A DNA stretch of 64,000 nt from Bacteroidota bacterium (lineage in GTDB: Bacteria; Bacteroidota; Bacteroidia; Bacteroidales; ML635J-15): the NCBI GenBank assembly GCA_029558535.1, contig JAKQEK010000328.1, positions 45,526 to 109,525 on the forward strand, read 5' to 3'. The stretch's first letter is position 1, and each line of letters starts with the position of its first letter. The translations under genes and the position numbers were made by a program. This document shows positions 9,534-17,923 of the stretch, in pieces. The notes under the pieces were generated by a model, which was not told where the DNA came from, ran no database searches, and saw only the letters and a list, made by a program, of their open reading frames with translations.

Positions 9534-10682
9534 ATGACAGAAAGAGAGTTTGAAAGAGGGTGTATTCCTTCAGATGTTGACGAAAACACAGGAAATATAA
9601 ATATAAATCAGTGTTGCAATAAGCTTAATGTATATGACTGGCTAAAGGACATTCATAATCCTTTAAATCAAAACAAATACATAGAAGTAAGATTTAAAAA
9701 TACCAGAAAAGGTATTTACGAAAACGCTTCTGAATTGTATTTGCAAGTCGGAGATATTGTTGCCGTTGAGTCTTCACCCGGTCATGACATTGGCATTGTG
9801 TCGGCAATTGGAGAAATTGCTTTATATCAGATGCAGAAATATAAAATTGATAAAGAAATTGAAATAAAGAAAATATATCGCAAAGCAAGAGCAACAGATC
9901 TTCAAAAATGGCAGGAAGCAATTTCTTTTGAGGTTCCCTATATGCTAAGAACCCGTGAAATTGCAAGTTCACTAAACCTTAATATGAAAATTGGGGATGT
10001 TGAATTTCAGGGAGATAAGACAAAAGCAATCTTTTATTATATAGCAGAGGAAAGGGTAGATTTTAGGGAATTGATAAAAAAAATGGCTGAAGAGTTCAAG
10101 ATTAGGATAGAAATGAAACAAATAGGAGCTCGACAAGAAGCAGGAAGAATAGGAGGAATCGGCCCCTGTGGAAGAGAATTGTGCTGTACTACCTGGATGA
10201 TTGAATTTAACTCTGTTTCTACTAATTCGGCACGATTACAAGAGCTGTCATTAAACCCTCAAAAATTAGCCGGACAATGCAGTAAATTGAAATGTTGTCT
10301 AAATTATGAGCTTTCACTATATCTTGAAGCAAGACAAAATTTCCCGGAAAATGCGACAAGCCTTAAGACCAAACAAGGAGATGCTTATCATATTAAAAAT
10401 GACATTTTCAAAAATCTGATGTATTATGAAATAAGGATTAACGATTGCCCGATTATTAGGGCATTATCAGTAGATAAGGTTAAAGAAATTATCGAATTGA
10501 ACAAAAAAGGAATATATCCTGAGAATATTTTTGATATGGAAAAAACCAGCGGAAGGGCAAATATCACTTTCAGGGAAGAGTTGAATTCGGATAGTTTAAC
10601 GAGATTTGATAATAATGCAAATCCCAATAAAAAGAAAAAGAAAAAAAGACACAATAAAAATTTTAGAAATGAAAAATCTTAA
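9534..10682 (+). CDS. ricT: PSP1-domain protein of the RicT/YaaT family
   Basis: A 382-residue protein with the PSP1 C-terminal domain. The diagnostic parts are VEVRFKN-like start of the fold (EVRFKNTRKG, about 49), GDIVAVES, the segment IGPCGRELCCTTW (about 213-225) and GQCSKLKCCLNYE (about 246-258), whose clustered Cys are the iron-sulfur ligands known for the RicAFT complex. In Bacillus the complex acts on RNA processing and development; in Bacteroidota the gene is regularly found beside gldH, as here. The C-terminus is very basic (KKKKKKRHNK), overlapping the start of gldH by 14 bases. Function in this phylum is not established. Confidence 0.9.
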   Translation: MTEREFERGCIPSDVDENTGNININQCCNKLNVYDWLKDIHNPLNQNKYIEVRFKNTRKGIYENASELYLQVGDIVAVESSPGHDIGIVSAIGEIALYQMQKYKIDKEIEIKKIYRKARATDLQKWQEAISFEVPYMLRTREIASSLNLNMKIGDVEFQGDKTKAIFYYIAEERVDFRELIKKMAEEFKIRIEMKQIGARQEAGRIGGIGPCGRELCCTTWMIEFNSVSTNSARLQELSLNPQKLAGQCSKLKCCLNYELSLYLEARQNFPENATSLKTKQGDAYHIKNDIFKNLMYYEIRINDCPIIRALSVDKVKEIIELNKKGIYPENIFDMEKTSGRANITFREELNSDSLTRFDNNANPNKKKKKKRHNKNFRNEKS

Positions 10683-11145
10683 ATTATTAATTTTAGCAGC
10701 ATTCTTAGGCTTTTTGTTTACATCATGCGACAGGAACAAGGTGTATGAAGAATTTATTAAAATAGATGATTATGTCTGGCAGAATAAAGATAAAATTCGT
10801 TTCGAATTTGAAATAAAAGACACCTCATCACTTCATAATGTGTATATAAATGTGCGTCACGCCACAATATATCCATACAATAATCTTTGGCTATTTATTA
10901 AATCCTCTTCGCCTAACGGAATGACCAATATTGATACTGTCGAATGTGTTTTGTCTGACAGTAAGGGGAAATGGCAGGGAGAAGGAATAGGTGACATTTG
11001 GGATATTCAGATTCCATGGAAAATGGGTGTAAGATTTCCTGTTGCCGGCAAATATATTGTTGAATATGAACAAGGTATGAGAGTTGATGCATTACCAGGG
11101 ATTATGGATATGGGGCTAAGAATAGAAAAAAAAGATGAAAAATAA
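10669..11145 (+). CDS. gldH: gliding motility lipoprotein GldH
   Basis: A 158-residue lipoprotein. I place the start at the ATG at 10669 because it gives a clean lipoprotein signal (MKNLKLLILAAFLGFLFTSC, lipobox Cys at residue 20); the longer frame from 10606 would put a basic stretch in front of the signal. Conserved GldH features include VWQNKDKIRFEFEIKD and the ending around GIMDMGLRIEKK. GldH is needed for gliding in flavobacteria and is retained in many non-gliding Bacteroidota as an accessory to the T9SS. It overlaps ricT by 14 bases and is followed by trmB after six bases, so it is translated as part of the same operon. Confidence 0.88.
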   Translation: MKNLKLLILAAFLGFLFTSCDRNKVYEEFIKIDDYVWQNKDKIRFEFEIKDTSSLHNVYINVRHATIYPYNNLWLFIKSSSPNGMTNIDTVECVLSDSKGKWQGEGIGDIWDIQIPWKMGVRFPVAGKYIVEYEQGMRVDALPGIMDMGLRIEKKDEK

Positions 11146-11151
11146 ATAGTA

Positions 11152-11874
11152 ATGTCAAAGAAAAAGAAATTACTTAAATTTAGTCAGAATAAGACATTTC
11201 CTAATTTTTTTGAACCGGTTTTCATTTTTTCAAATCCTCAGGATTTTTATCTAAAATCGAAATGGAATAGTGAATATTTTAAAAATGAAAATGAGATAAT
11301 TCTCGAACTAGGCTGTGGCAAAGGAGAATATACTGTTGAACTCTCGAAGAAATGTCCTGACAAAAACTTTATCGGTGTTGACATAAAAGGGGCCAGGATG
11401 TGGAAAGGAGCAACAGACGCTTTGGACAACAATCTTATAAACACTGCTTTTGTAAGAACATTTATTGAATTTGTGGACTATTGTTTTGCTAAAGACGAAG
11501 TATCGGAAATTTGGATAACCTTTCCCGATCCTCAACTTGGTCCTACAAAACGTATTCGAAAAAGACTGACTTCGTCTGCTTTTCTTTCACGATACCAAAA
11601 AATTTTAAAACATAATGGTATAATAAATTTAAAAACTGATGACGATACTTTATACCATTATACTAAAGCCGTAATTTCTCTTAATAATCTGACAATAATT
11701 GCAGATACTGACGATCTTTACGAATCTGACTATTTTACAGATGTCCTGGCGATAAAGACTTTTTACGAAAAAATTTGGAATGAAGAAGGTAAAACTATTA
11801 AGTACTTAAGTTTTAGATTGCCTTATAACGTAATTCTTAAAGAACCTGAACTTGATGAAAAAAAACAAAATTGA
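11152..11874 (+). CDS. trmB: tRNA (guanine-N7-)-methyltransferase
   Basis: A 240-residue class I methyltransferase. It has the SAM-binding ELGCGKGEYT (about 44-53), the acidic FIGVDIKGARMWKGA (about 70-84) and the TrmB signature ITFPDPQLGPTKR (about 119-131). It forms m7G46 in the variable loop of tRNAs. It lies in the holB-ricT-gldH operon and its 3' end overlaps the next gene by 20 bases. Confidence 0.92.
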   Translation: MSKKKKLLKFSQNKTFPNFFEPVFIFSNPQDFYLKSKWNSEYFKNENEIILELGCGKGEYTVELSKKCPDKNFIGVDIKGARMWKGATDALDNNLINTAFVRTFIEFVDYCFAKDEVSEIWITFPDPQLGPTKRIRKRLTSSAFLSRYQKILKHNGIINLKTDDDTLYHYTKAVISLNNLTIIADTDDLYESDYFTDVLAIKTFYEKIWNEEGKTIKYLSFRLPYNVILKEPELDEKKQN

Positions 11875-12196
11875 GGAAAGTTTTTTCGAAAGAGTATATA
11901 GTGTTGTAAGACAAATCCCATATGGAAAAGTAACTACTTATGGTATTATAGCAAGATGCATTGGGTCTCCACAAGCTGCAAGAATGGTTGGTTGGGCAAT
12001 GAACAACTCTCACAATGTAATACCTGAGGTTCCGGCACATAGGGTCGTTAATCGAAACGGGATTTTAACAGGTAAAAATCATTTTGGTGAAATTGAGCTT
12101 ATGCAAAAACTGCTTAATGAAGAAGGGATTGAGGTTGTTAAGGATCAGATTGTGGATTTTCATTCTCATCTTTGGGACCCTATGACGATTTATTAA
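11855..12196 (+). CDS. alkyltransferase-like protein (MGMT family without the active Cys)
   Basis: A 113-residue protein equivalent to the DNA-binding C-terminal domain of O6-alkylguanine-DNA alkyltransferase. The start is taken at the ATG at 11855, since the frame before it begins with TTG. It has the helix-turn-helix YGKVTTYGIIAR, the recognition region GSPQAARMVGWAM and the active-site strand reading VPAHRVV where active enzymes have PCHRV. Loss of that Cys is the hallmark of alkyltransferase-like (ATL/Atl1, YbaZ) proteins, which bind alkylated DNA and hand it to nucleotide excision repair. The C-terminal WDP is also typical of the family. It overlaps trmB by 20 bases. Confidence 0.88.
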   Translation: MKKNKIEESFFERVYSVVRQIPYGKVTTYGIIARCIGSPQAARMVGWAMNNSHNVIPEVPAHRVVNRNGILTGKNHFGEIELMQKLLNEEGIEVVKDQIVDFHSHLWDPMTIY

Positions 12197-12356
12197 AACA
12201 ATTAATGCCTTTTTCAGCGAAAAAACGCCACCAATTGTATTATTAAAGCTGCATTACAGATAAATATTCAAATAATTATCATAATATTTTTCAGTTCATG
12301 GTTTTAGATAATAAAATAGTTTACATTTGTATCTTAATTTTAATTTAATTTTTATA

Positions 12357-12692
12357 ATGAACATTTTTATCGGAAGCTTACCTTACTCTGTTAAGGATAG
12401 CGATTTACAAGGATTCTTCGAGGAGTACGGAGAAGTTAGTTCTGCACGAGTAATAAAAGACAAAATGACAGGCAGAAGCAAAGGTTTTGGTTTTGTTGAG
12501 ATGGCTGATGAGGCTGCAGCAAAAAAAGCAATTGAAGAATTGAACGGAGCGGAACTCGAAGGTCGCACAATAGTAGTTAATGAAGCTCAGGAAAAAACTG
12601 AGAGAAAACCAGGCGGAGGCGGAAGAAGCTTTGGCGGAAATTCCGGTGGCGGACAAAGAAGAGGCGGAAGCGGTTACGGAAGAAACAACTAA
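12357..12692 (+). CDS. small RNA-binding protein with one RRM and a Gly/Arg-rich tail
   Basis: A 111-residue protein. The start at 12357 gives MNIFIGSLPYSV, the RNP2 motif at the very N-terminus, as in bacterial RRM proteins; an upstream in-frame start at 12327 lies within the probable promoter. RNP1 is SKGFGFVEM (about 42-50). After the RRM (1-78) comes a tail of GGGGRSFGG / GGGQRRGG type. Such proteins are common in Bacteroidota and cyanobacteria, are often cold-induced, and bind single-stranded RNA. The promoter element TACATTTG is at 12322-12329, so the leader is about 20 bases. Confidence 0.9.
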   Translation: MNIFIGSLPYSVKDSDLQGFFEEYGEVSSARVIKDKMTGRSKGFGFVEMADEAAAKKAIEELNGAELEGRTIVVNEAQEKTERKPGGGGRSFGGNSGGGQRRGGSGYGRNN

Positions 12693-12839
12693 TACTTCAG
12701 TATAATCTTATCCCTACTGATTTATTAATTAATCAGACTATTTATTCTTTTGCATAATATGCTTGATTTATCAGGCATAGTTTTGCTATTAATTATAGTT
12801 AATAAGTTGCAATAATCAAAACTTCTACCGGAGTAGGAT

Positions 12840-12905
12840 GTTTTTGTCATAAAATTCGCATCCCCCGGCAAAAGGCAAACCTTTGGCAAATTTTCCGCCA
12901 AAAAC
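12840..12905 (-). repeat. long imperfect palindrome, copy 1 of a two-member family
   Basis: On the minus strand the arms are GTTTTTG, GCGG, AAAATTTGC, then a 26-base loop, then GCGAATTTT, ATGA, CAAAAAC. The copy at 63611-63678 has the same order: outer stem, GCGG(G) opposite (CG)TGA, inner stem, and also a 26-base loop. Stem bases differ in both arms together, which points to selection on, or origin from, a folded form. It fills the 276-base gap between the RRM and ferritin-like genes. Confidence 0.6.
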
Positions 12906-12968
12906 CTTAATCTATTTTCATAATCACACCATTTTTTTTATATTTGCATAAACTAAAACAAAATAGCT

Positions 12969-13481
12969 ATGGGAAAACATGCAGTAAAAATTTCGAATTT
13001 AGACACAGAAAAACTTATTCTAATGCTAAACGAAGCATTGGCAGAAGAATGGCTCGCTTACTATCAATACTGGGTTGGAGCAAAAGTTATGGAAGGTCCT
13101 ATGCGTAGCGAAATTGAGCCGGAACTAATCGTACATGCCACAGAAGAATTGGCACACGCTGAACTGGTAGCTGGAAGAATAATTCAGCTTGGTGGAACAC
13201 CATTGTTGAATCCTGATCAATGGAAAAAATTTGCAAAATGTGATTATGAAGAACCAACAGACCCTTATGTTGAAGTAATCCTAGAACAGAATCTGCGTGG
13301 CGAAAGATGTGCTATTCAGCGTTACCAGGATATTGCAGAATATACTGCAGGCAAAGACCATGCAACACATCAAATGGCTGTTCAGATTATGAATGATGAA
13401 CTGGAACACGAAGAAGATATCGAAGCCTGGATTAATGATCTGGAAGTAATGAAAGAAAATTTTAAGAAGTTACGAATGTAA
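12969..13481 (+). CDS. DPS-like ferritin (DPSL family)
   Basis: A 170-residue four-helix ferritin-like protein. Metal ligands are visible in the pattern NEALAEEWLAYYQYW (helix A), HATEELAHAEL (helix B), RGERCAIQRYQ (helix C) and NDELEHEEDIEAW (helix D). Two Cys, in AKCDYEEP (about residue 94) and GERCA (about 116), match the Cys pair that distinguishes the DPSL class (Bacteroides fragilis and Sulfolobus proteins) from true Dps and bacterioferritin. These form 12-subunit cages that protect DNA and enzymes by oxidising iron with peroxide. The promoter element TATATTTG is at 12939-12946 and a strong terminator follows, so the gene is transcribed alone. Confidence 0.85.
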   Translation: MGKHAVKISNLDTEKLILMLNEALAEEWLAYYQYWVGAKVMEGPMRSEIEPELIVHATEELAHAELVAGRIIQLGGTPLLNPDQWKKFAKCDYEEPTDPYVEVILEQNLRGERCAIQRYQDIAEYTAGKDHATHQMAVQIMNDELEHEEDIEAWINDLEVMKENFKKLRM

Positions 13482-13509
13482 AAAATAAATATTTAAAACC
13501 TTTAATTTT

Positions 13510-13554
13510 CCTGATTTCTGTTGTTAGTAGTAACAGAAGTCAGGATTATTTTTT
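13510..13554 (+). terminator. rho-independent terminator of the DPS-like ferritin gene
   Basis: A 13-bp stem (CCTGATTTCTGTT with AACAGAAGTCAGG, one G-U pair) with a nine-base loop and a following T-rich run. Confidence 0.88.
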
Positions 13555-13604
13555 AATATATAATAACATAAAAATTGATTATTAAAATCCTTTAAAAATC
13601 AAAA

Positions 13605-13636
13605 TTTGGAAAGTTTGCCTTATACATATATATTTG
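13605..13636 (+). promoter_or_regulatory. primary-sigma promoter of ileS
   Basis: TTTG at 13605-13608, a 20-base spacer and TATATTTG at 13629-13636 match the Bacteroidota -33/-7 consensus. Transcription would start near 13643, which rules out the in-frame TTG at 13634 as the ileS start. Confidence 0.7.
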
Positions 13637-13660
13637 CGGGTTATTTTAATAGATGATATG

Positions 13661-16600
13661 ATGAATAAGAAATTTGCAGAATACAAGCAACTTGATTTGG
13701 CGAAAATAAATACCTCTGTGGAGAAATTGTGGGAAAAGGAGAACACTTTTGCAAAAAGCATTGAAACAAGAAAAGATAATAAGCCTTTTGTGTTTTTTGA
13801 AGGACCTCCTTCGGCAAATGGTACGCCTGGCATTCATCATGTTATGGCAAGAACTATTAAAGATGTGGTTTGTCGTTACAAAACCTTATCAGGTTTTCGC
13901 GTGGACAGAAAAGCCGGTTGGGATACTCATGGCCTTCCGGTTGAATTAAGCGTTGAAAAGTCACTGGGAATAACCAAAGAAGATATTGGCAAAAAAATTT
14001 CTGTAAAAGAATACAACAACACTTGTCGTACCGAGGTAATGAAATATACCGACCAGTGGGAAAAACTGACCGAGCAAATGGGTTATTGGGTTGATATGAA
14101 CAACCCATATATCACTTATGATAATCGCTATATTGAAACTGTCTGGCATTTGTTAAAAAAACTTTTTGATAAAGGATTACTGTATAAGGGATATACAATT
14201 CAGCCATATTCTCCTGCTGCAGGAACAGGTTTAAGTACACACGAGCTTAACCAGCCCGGTTGTTATCGTGATGTCAAAGACACTACTGCCGTTTCTTTGT
14301 TTAAAGTTATCAGAAACACCAAATCTGAAAAGTATTTTGCAGACATTGAAACTCCCCTATTTATTATTGCCTGGACAACGACTCCATGGACACTGCCTTC
14401 AAATACAGCTTTAGCTGTTGGTCCTAATATCAAATATGTCAGAGTAAAAACATTCAATCCATACTCGGGCAATCCTATCACAATAGTTTTATGCAAAGAT
14501 AGGGTTTCTGCATATTTTAAAACTGAAAGTCAAAATGCTGATTTTCATGAATATAAACAAGGGGATAAAAATATTCCATGGCAAATCCTAGACGAGTTTT
14601 CGGGCAAAGATATTGTAGGGCTAGAATATGAACAGTTAATTGACTGGATCAAGCCAAAATCTCCTGCTTTCAGAGTTATCCCGGGCGATTACGTTACGAC
14701 CGAAGACGGAACCGGCATAGTACATATTGCTCCAACATTTGGTGCAGACGATGCAAGAGTTGCCAAAGTGGCTGGAATTCCTGCACTTATCCTTGACGAC
14801 AAAGACGGTAATATGTGTCCTATGGTGGATAAACAGGGAAAGTTTTTCGAAATCAAGGAATTACATCCCGATTTTGTAAAGAATTTTGTAAACATCGAAA
14901 CATATACCGAATTCGCCGGAAAATATGTAAAAAACGAATATGACCCAAACGCCGAAGGCAAGGAAACCTCAACAGATATTGATATTGCTGTAATGTTAAA
15001 GCAGCAAGATAAAGCCTTCCGTATCGAAAAACATATTCATAATTACCCACATTGCTGGCGTACCGACAAACCGATTTTATATTATCCGCTAGATTCGTGG
15101 TTTATTAAGACAACAGCAGTAAAAGAACGTTTGATTGAGTTGAATAAAACGATAAACTGGAAACCTGCAAGTACAGGTGAAGGTCGTTTCGGTAAATGGC
15201 TTGAAAATCTTGTTGATTGGAACCTCAGTCGTTCGAGATTTTGGGGTACGCCATTACCTATCTGGAGCACAGAAGATGGCAATGAACGTAAATGTATCGG
15301 TTCGGTGGCAGAATTAATGGAAGAAATTAAAAAATCTGTCGCTAAGGGGTGTATGAAGGCTGATTTTTGGAAAGGATTTGTACCCGAAAATTTTTCGGCA
15401 GAAAATTATGAGAAAATTGATTTGCATCGTCCCGATGTTGACGAAATTGTACTAGTTGCCTCTGACGGAAAGAAAATGTTTCGTGAACCAGACCTTATTG
15501 ATGTTTGGTTTGATTCAGGAGCAATGCCTTATGCTCAGTGGCACTGGCCCTTCGAAAATGCTGAAAATTTTGATAAACTTTTTCCTGCCGATTTTATTGC
15601 TGAAGGTGTTGACCAAACCAGAGGATGGTTTTTTACTCTTCATGCAATTTCGACAATGATATCCGATTCTGTTTCTTATAAAAACATTATTTCTAACGGC
15701 TTAGTTCTCGACAAGGACGGAAACAAAATGTCTAAACGTCTTGGAAATGCTGTAGATCCTTTTCTTGCTATCGAAAAATATGGTTCAGATGCTGTTCGCT
15801 GGTACATGATTACAAATGCCCAAGCCTGGGACAATCTTAAGTTTGATTGGACTATAGAAAAGGATATCTCGATTAATATTGATAAATGTACCGGGTGTGG
15901 TGTTTGTGAAAAATCTGCAAGTACGATATTCAAGATCGATAATCAAAAATCAACGGTGATAAACGGAGAAAAGGATGTCCAATCAGCTATGGAAACAAAA
16001 AAGCTATGTCCAGTTGATGCAATTAATATTGTAAGTTACAAAAATGAATGGATAAAAGTGTTAAAGGAAAATGGAAATGTAGAATTTCATTACTCTGACA
16101 GTATTATCGAAGTGCAACGAAAGTTCTTCGGTACACTATACAATACCTATAATTTCTTTGCATTATATGCTAATATTGACCAATTCCGTTATAGCGAAAA
16201 TGATATTGATTTTGATAAACGTCCCGAACTGGATAAGTGGATTTTAAGCTTACTTAATTCACTTATAAAAGATGTGAAAAACTGTTACGAAAACTATGAA
16301 AACACAAAAGCTGGAAGGTTAATTCAGGATTTTGTGATAGATCATTTAAGCAATTGGTTTGTACGTCTTGGAAGAAAACGCTACTGGGGAGGAGAATATT
16401 CGGAAGACAAAATATCTGCATATCAGACTCTTTATACTTGCCTTATAAATATAGCCAAAATAGCCTCACCGATTGCTCCGTTTTATATGGATAGGCTATA
16501 CAGAGATTTAATTTCGGTAACAGGCAAGGAAGAATTTGAATCCGTGCATCTGTCATATTTCCCTGTTGCTGAAGAAAAGTTTATTGACATCGCATTGGAG

Positions 16601-17344
16601 GAAAGAATGCAATTGGCTCAGACCATTTCTTCGATGATACTTAGTCTGCGTCGTAAAGTCAGCATTAAAGTAAGGCAACCCTTACAGAAAATCATGATTC
16701 CGATAATTTCAGACAACTTTGTTGAACAAATACAAAAAGTTCAACATATAATTATGACAGAAACTAATATTAAAGAAATTGAATTTTTATCTGACAGCTC
16801 TGAAATACTTGTCAAAAAGATTAAAGCAAACTTTAAAGTACTTGGACCAAAATACGGAAAGATAATGAAACAAGTGTCTGAGGCAATAATGGCAATGTCA
16901 CAAAAAGATATTGCAAAACTTGAGAAAGAATCAAAATTTAATATCAAAGCCGAGGGTCAGGAAATCACAATTACAACAGAAGATGTTGAAATAATATCTG
17001 AAGATATCCCGGGATGGCTTGTGGCAAACGAAGGCAAAATAACTGTGGCTCTTGATATTAATGTAACACCCGAATTAATTGCTGAAGGTATTGCCAGAGA
17101 ATTTGTAAACAGAATTCAAAATTTACGCAAAGAAAGCGGCTTTGATGTAACTGATAAAATAAATATTTTTATCATATCCCATCCCGATCTAGACACTGCC
17201 ATTACAGAGTTTAGAGAGTATATATGCTCTCAAACATTAGCAAATTCAATAAAAATTATTAACAAAACGGAACAAAATAATTATGTTGTCGTAGAAGTTA
17301 ATAATTTTGAAACTCAATTGCGAGTTGAAAGGTGTATTAATTAA
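13661..17344 (+). CDS. ileS: isoleucyl-tRNA synthetase with an inserted [4Fe-4S] ferredoxin module
   Basis: A 1227-residue class I synthetase charging tRNA-Ile. The start at 13661 (MNKKFAEYKQLDL) matches the family; an ATG one codon earlier is possible. Visible parts: the HIGH-type motif GIHH (57-60) after PPSANGT, a CP1 editing domain, the WFDSG region, and KMSKR (689-693). Right after the catalytic domain, at DNLKFDWTIE, where homologues run directly into EVQRKFFGTLYNTY, there are about 80 extra residues (bases about 15863-16105). They read as a single-cluster ferredoxin, with Cys 743, 746 and 749 (CTGCGVC spacing) and Cys 783 in LCPVDAI. The module is in frame with no stops, and all four cluster ligands are present. 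The anticodon-binding domain follows and looks intact. The synthetase assignment is secure; the job of the ferredoxin module is unknown. Confidence 0.93.
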   Translation: MNKKFAEYKQLDLAKINTSVEKLWEKENTFAKSIETRKDNKPFVFFEGPPSANGTPGIHHVMARTIKDVVCRYKTLSGFRVDRKAGWDTHGLPVELSVEKSLGITKEDIGKKISVKEYNNTCRTEVMKYTDQWEKLTEQMGYWVDMNNPYITYDNRYIETVWHLLKKLFDKGLLYKGYTIQPYSPAAGTGLSTHELNQPGCYRDVKDTTAVSLFKVIRNTKSEKYFADIETPLFIIAWTTTPWTLPSNTALAVGPNIKYVRVKTFNPYSGNPITIVLCKDRVSAYFKTESQNADFHEYKQGDKNIPWQILDEFSGKDIVGLEYEQLIDWIKPKSPAFRVIPGDYVTTEDGTGIVHIAPTFGADDARVAKVAGIPALILDDKDGNMCPMVDKQGKFFEIKELHPDFVKNFVNIETYTEFAGKYVKNEYDPNAEGKETSTDIDIAVMLKQQDKAFRIEKHIHNYPHCWRTDKPILYYPLDSWFIKTTAVKERLIELNKTINWKPASTGEGRFGKWLENLVDWNLSRSRFWGTPLPIWSTEDGNERKCIGSVAELMEEIKKSVAKGCMKADFWKGFVPENFSAENYEKIDLHRPDVDEIVLVASDGKKMFREPDLIDVWFDSGAMPYAQWHWPFENAENFDKLFPADFIAEGVDQTRGWFFTLHAISTMISDSVSYKNIISNGLVLDKDGNKMSKRLGNAVDPFLAIEKYGSDAVRWYMITNAQAWDNLKFDWTIEKDISINIDKCTGCGVCEKSASTIFKIDNQKSTVINGEKDVQSAMETKKLCPVDAINIVSYKNEWIKVLKENGNVEFHYSDSIIEVQRKFFGTLYNTYNFFALYANIDQFRYSENDIDFDKRPELDKWILSLLNSLIKDVKNCYENYENTKAGRLIQDFVIDHLSNWFVRLGRKRYWGGEYSEDKISAYQTLYTCLINIAKIASPIAPFYMDRLYRDLISVTGKEEFESVHLSYFPVAEEKFIDIALEERMQLAQTISSMILSLRRKVSIKVRQPLQKIMIPIISDNFVEQIQKVQHIIMTETNIKEIEFLSDSSEILVKKIKANFKVLGPKYGKIMKQVSEAIMAMSQKDIAKLEKESKFNIKAEGQEITITTEDVEIISEDIPGWLVANEGKITVALDINVTPELIAEGIAREFVNRIQNLRKESGFDVTDKINIFIISHPDLDTAITEFREYICSQTLANSIKIINKTEQNNYVVVEVNNFETQLRVERCIN

Positions 17345-17356
17345 AAAATTAGGACT

Positions 17357-17743
17357 ATGAGTGCAGAAGAAGAAAAAACCAGATACAGCTATGAGGAGCT
17401 GCAGGAATTCAAGGAAATAATCCTGAAAAAACTCGAAAAAGCACAAAAAGATTATGAGCTTTACAGGAGTATGTTAAGTCATGAAGATACCAACGACATT
17501 ATGGATACCTCCCCAACATTTAAGGTTCTTGAAGAAGGCGCAAATGTATTGTCGAAAGAAGAAATCGGAAAGATTGCCCAACGCCAGCTTAAGTTTATTC
17601 AACATTTACAAGCTGCTCTGGTAAGAATAGAAACAGGTACTTATGGGGTATGTCGAGAAACCGGTAAGCTAATCGCTAAAGAAAGGCTCAGAGCGGTTCC
17701 ACATGCTACATTAAGTATGGATGCAAAAATGAATAGAAAATAA
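17357..17743 (+). CDS. TraR/DksA-type zinc-finger-family transcription factor
   Basis: A 128-residue protein with an N-terminal coiled-coil hairpin (about 10-85) and a C-terminal DksA-like domain. The usual four-Cys finger is reduced to a single Cys in GTYGVCRETGK, and the ending RLRAVPHATLS is typical of Bacteroidota members that have lost zinc ligands. DksA-type proteins bind in the secondary channel of RNA polymerase and modulate initiation, often with ppGpp. It starts 13 bases after ileS and has a terminator after it, so the two probably form an operon. Confidence 0.87.
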   Translation: MSAEEEKTRYSYEELQEFKEIILKKLEKAQKDYELYRSMLSHEDTNDIMDTSPTFKVLEEGANVLSKEEIGKIAQRQLKFIQHLQAALVRIETGTYGVCRETGKLIAKERLRAVPHATLSMDAKMNRK

Positions 17744-17766
17744 AAAAGAGAGAGAGTACTAATAAA

Positions 17767-17798
17767 ATTGCCTGAAAACAACTCAGGCAATTTTTTTT
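17767..17798 (+). terminator. rho-independent terminator of the ileS operon
   Basis: ATTGCCTGA and TCAGGCAAT pair around a seven-base loop, followed by eight T residues. Confidence 0.9.
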
Positions 17799-17849
17799 CA
17801 TAATATCAAAGCAATTAAGTTTGTATAATAAAAAAAGAGTCTGAATTTT

Positions 17850-17922
17850 CAAACAGATTTCTCAGCCTTCCTGCGTCAAGCTTCGAAATGACTATTGGTA
17901 GTGGTATATCGAGAAATCTGTT
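17850..17922. repeat. intergenic palindromic element
   Basis: The 12-base arms AACAGATTTCTC (17852-17863) and GAGAAATCTGTT (17911-17922) are perfect inverted repeats around 47 bases containing CTTCGAAATGAC. It sits between two convergent genes, against the 3' end of the DUF5916 gene, and looks like a dispersed REP-type element. No second copy is in the window. Confidence 0.5.
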
Positions 17923-17923
17923 C

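Noticed and set aside
10606..10668. Longer frame for gldH starting at 10606
   Set aside because: It would put a lysine-rich stretch before the lipoprotein signal; the internal ATG gives a normal lipobox.
12717..12736. CTGATT/AATCAG inverted repeat after the RRM gene
   Set aside because: The stem is only six AT-rich pairs and no clean T-run follows, so I did not call a terminator.
13634..13660. In-frame TTG start of ileS upstream of the ATG
   Set aside because: It lies within the promoter -7 element TATATTTG, upstream of the expected transcription start; the extra residues are not found in the family.
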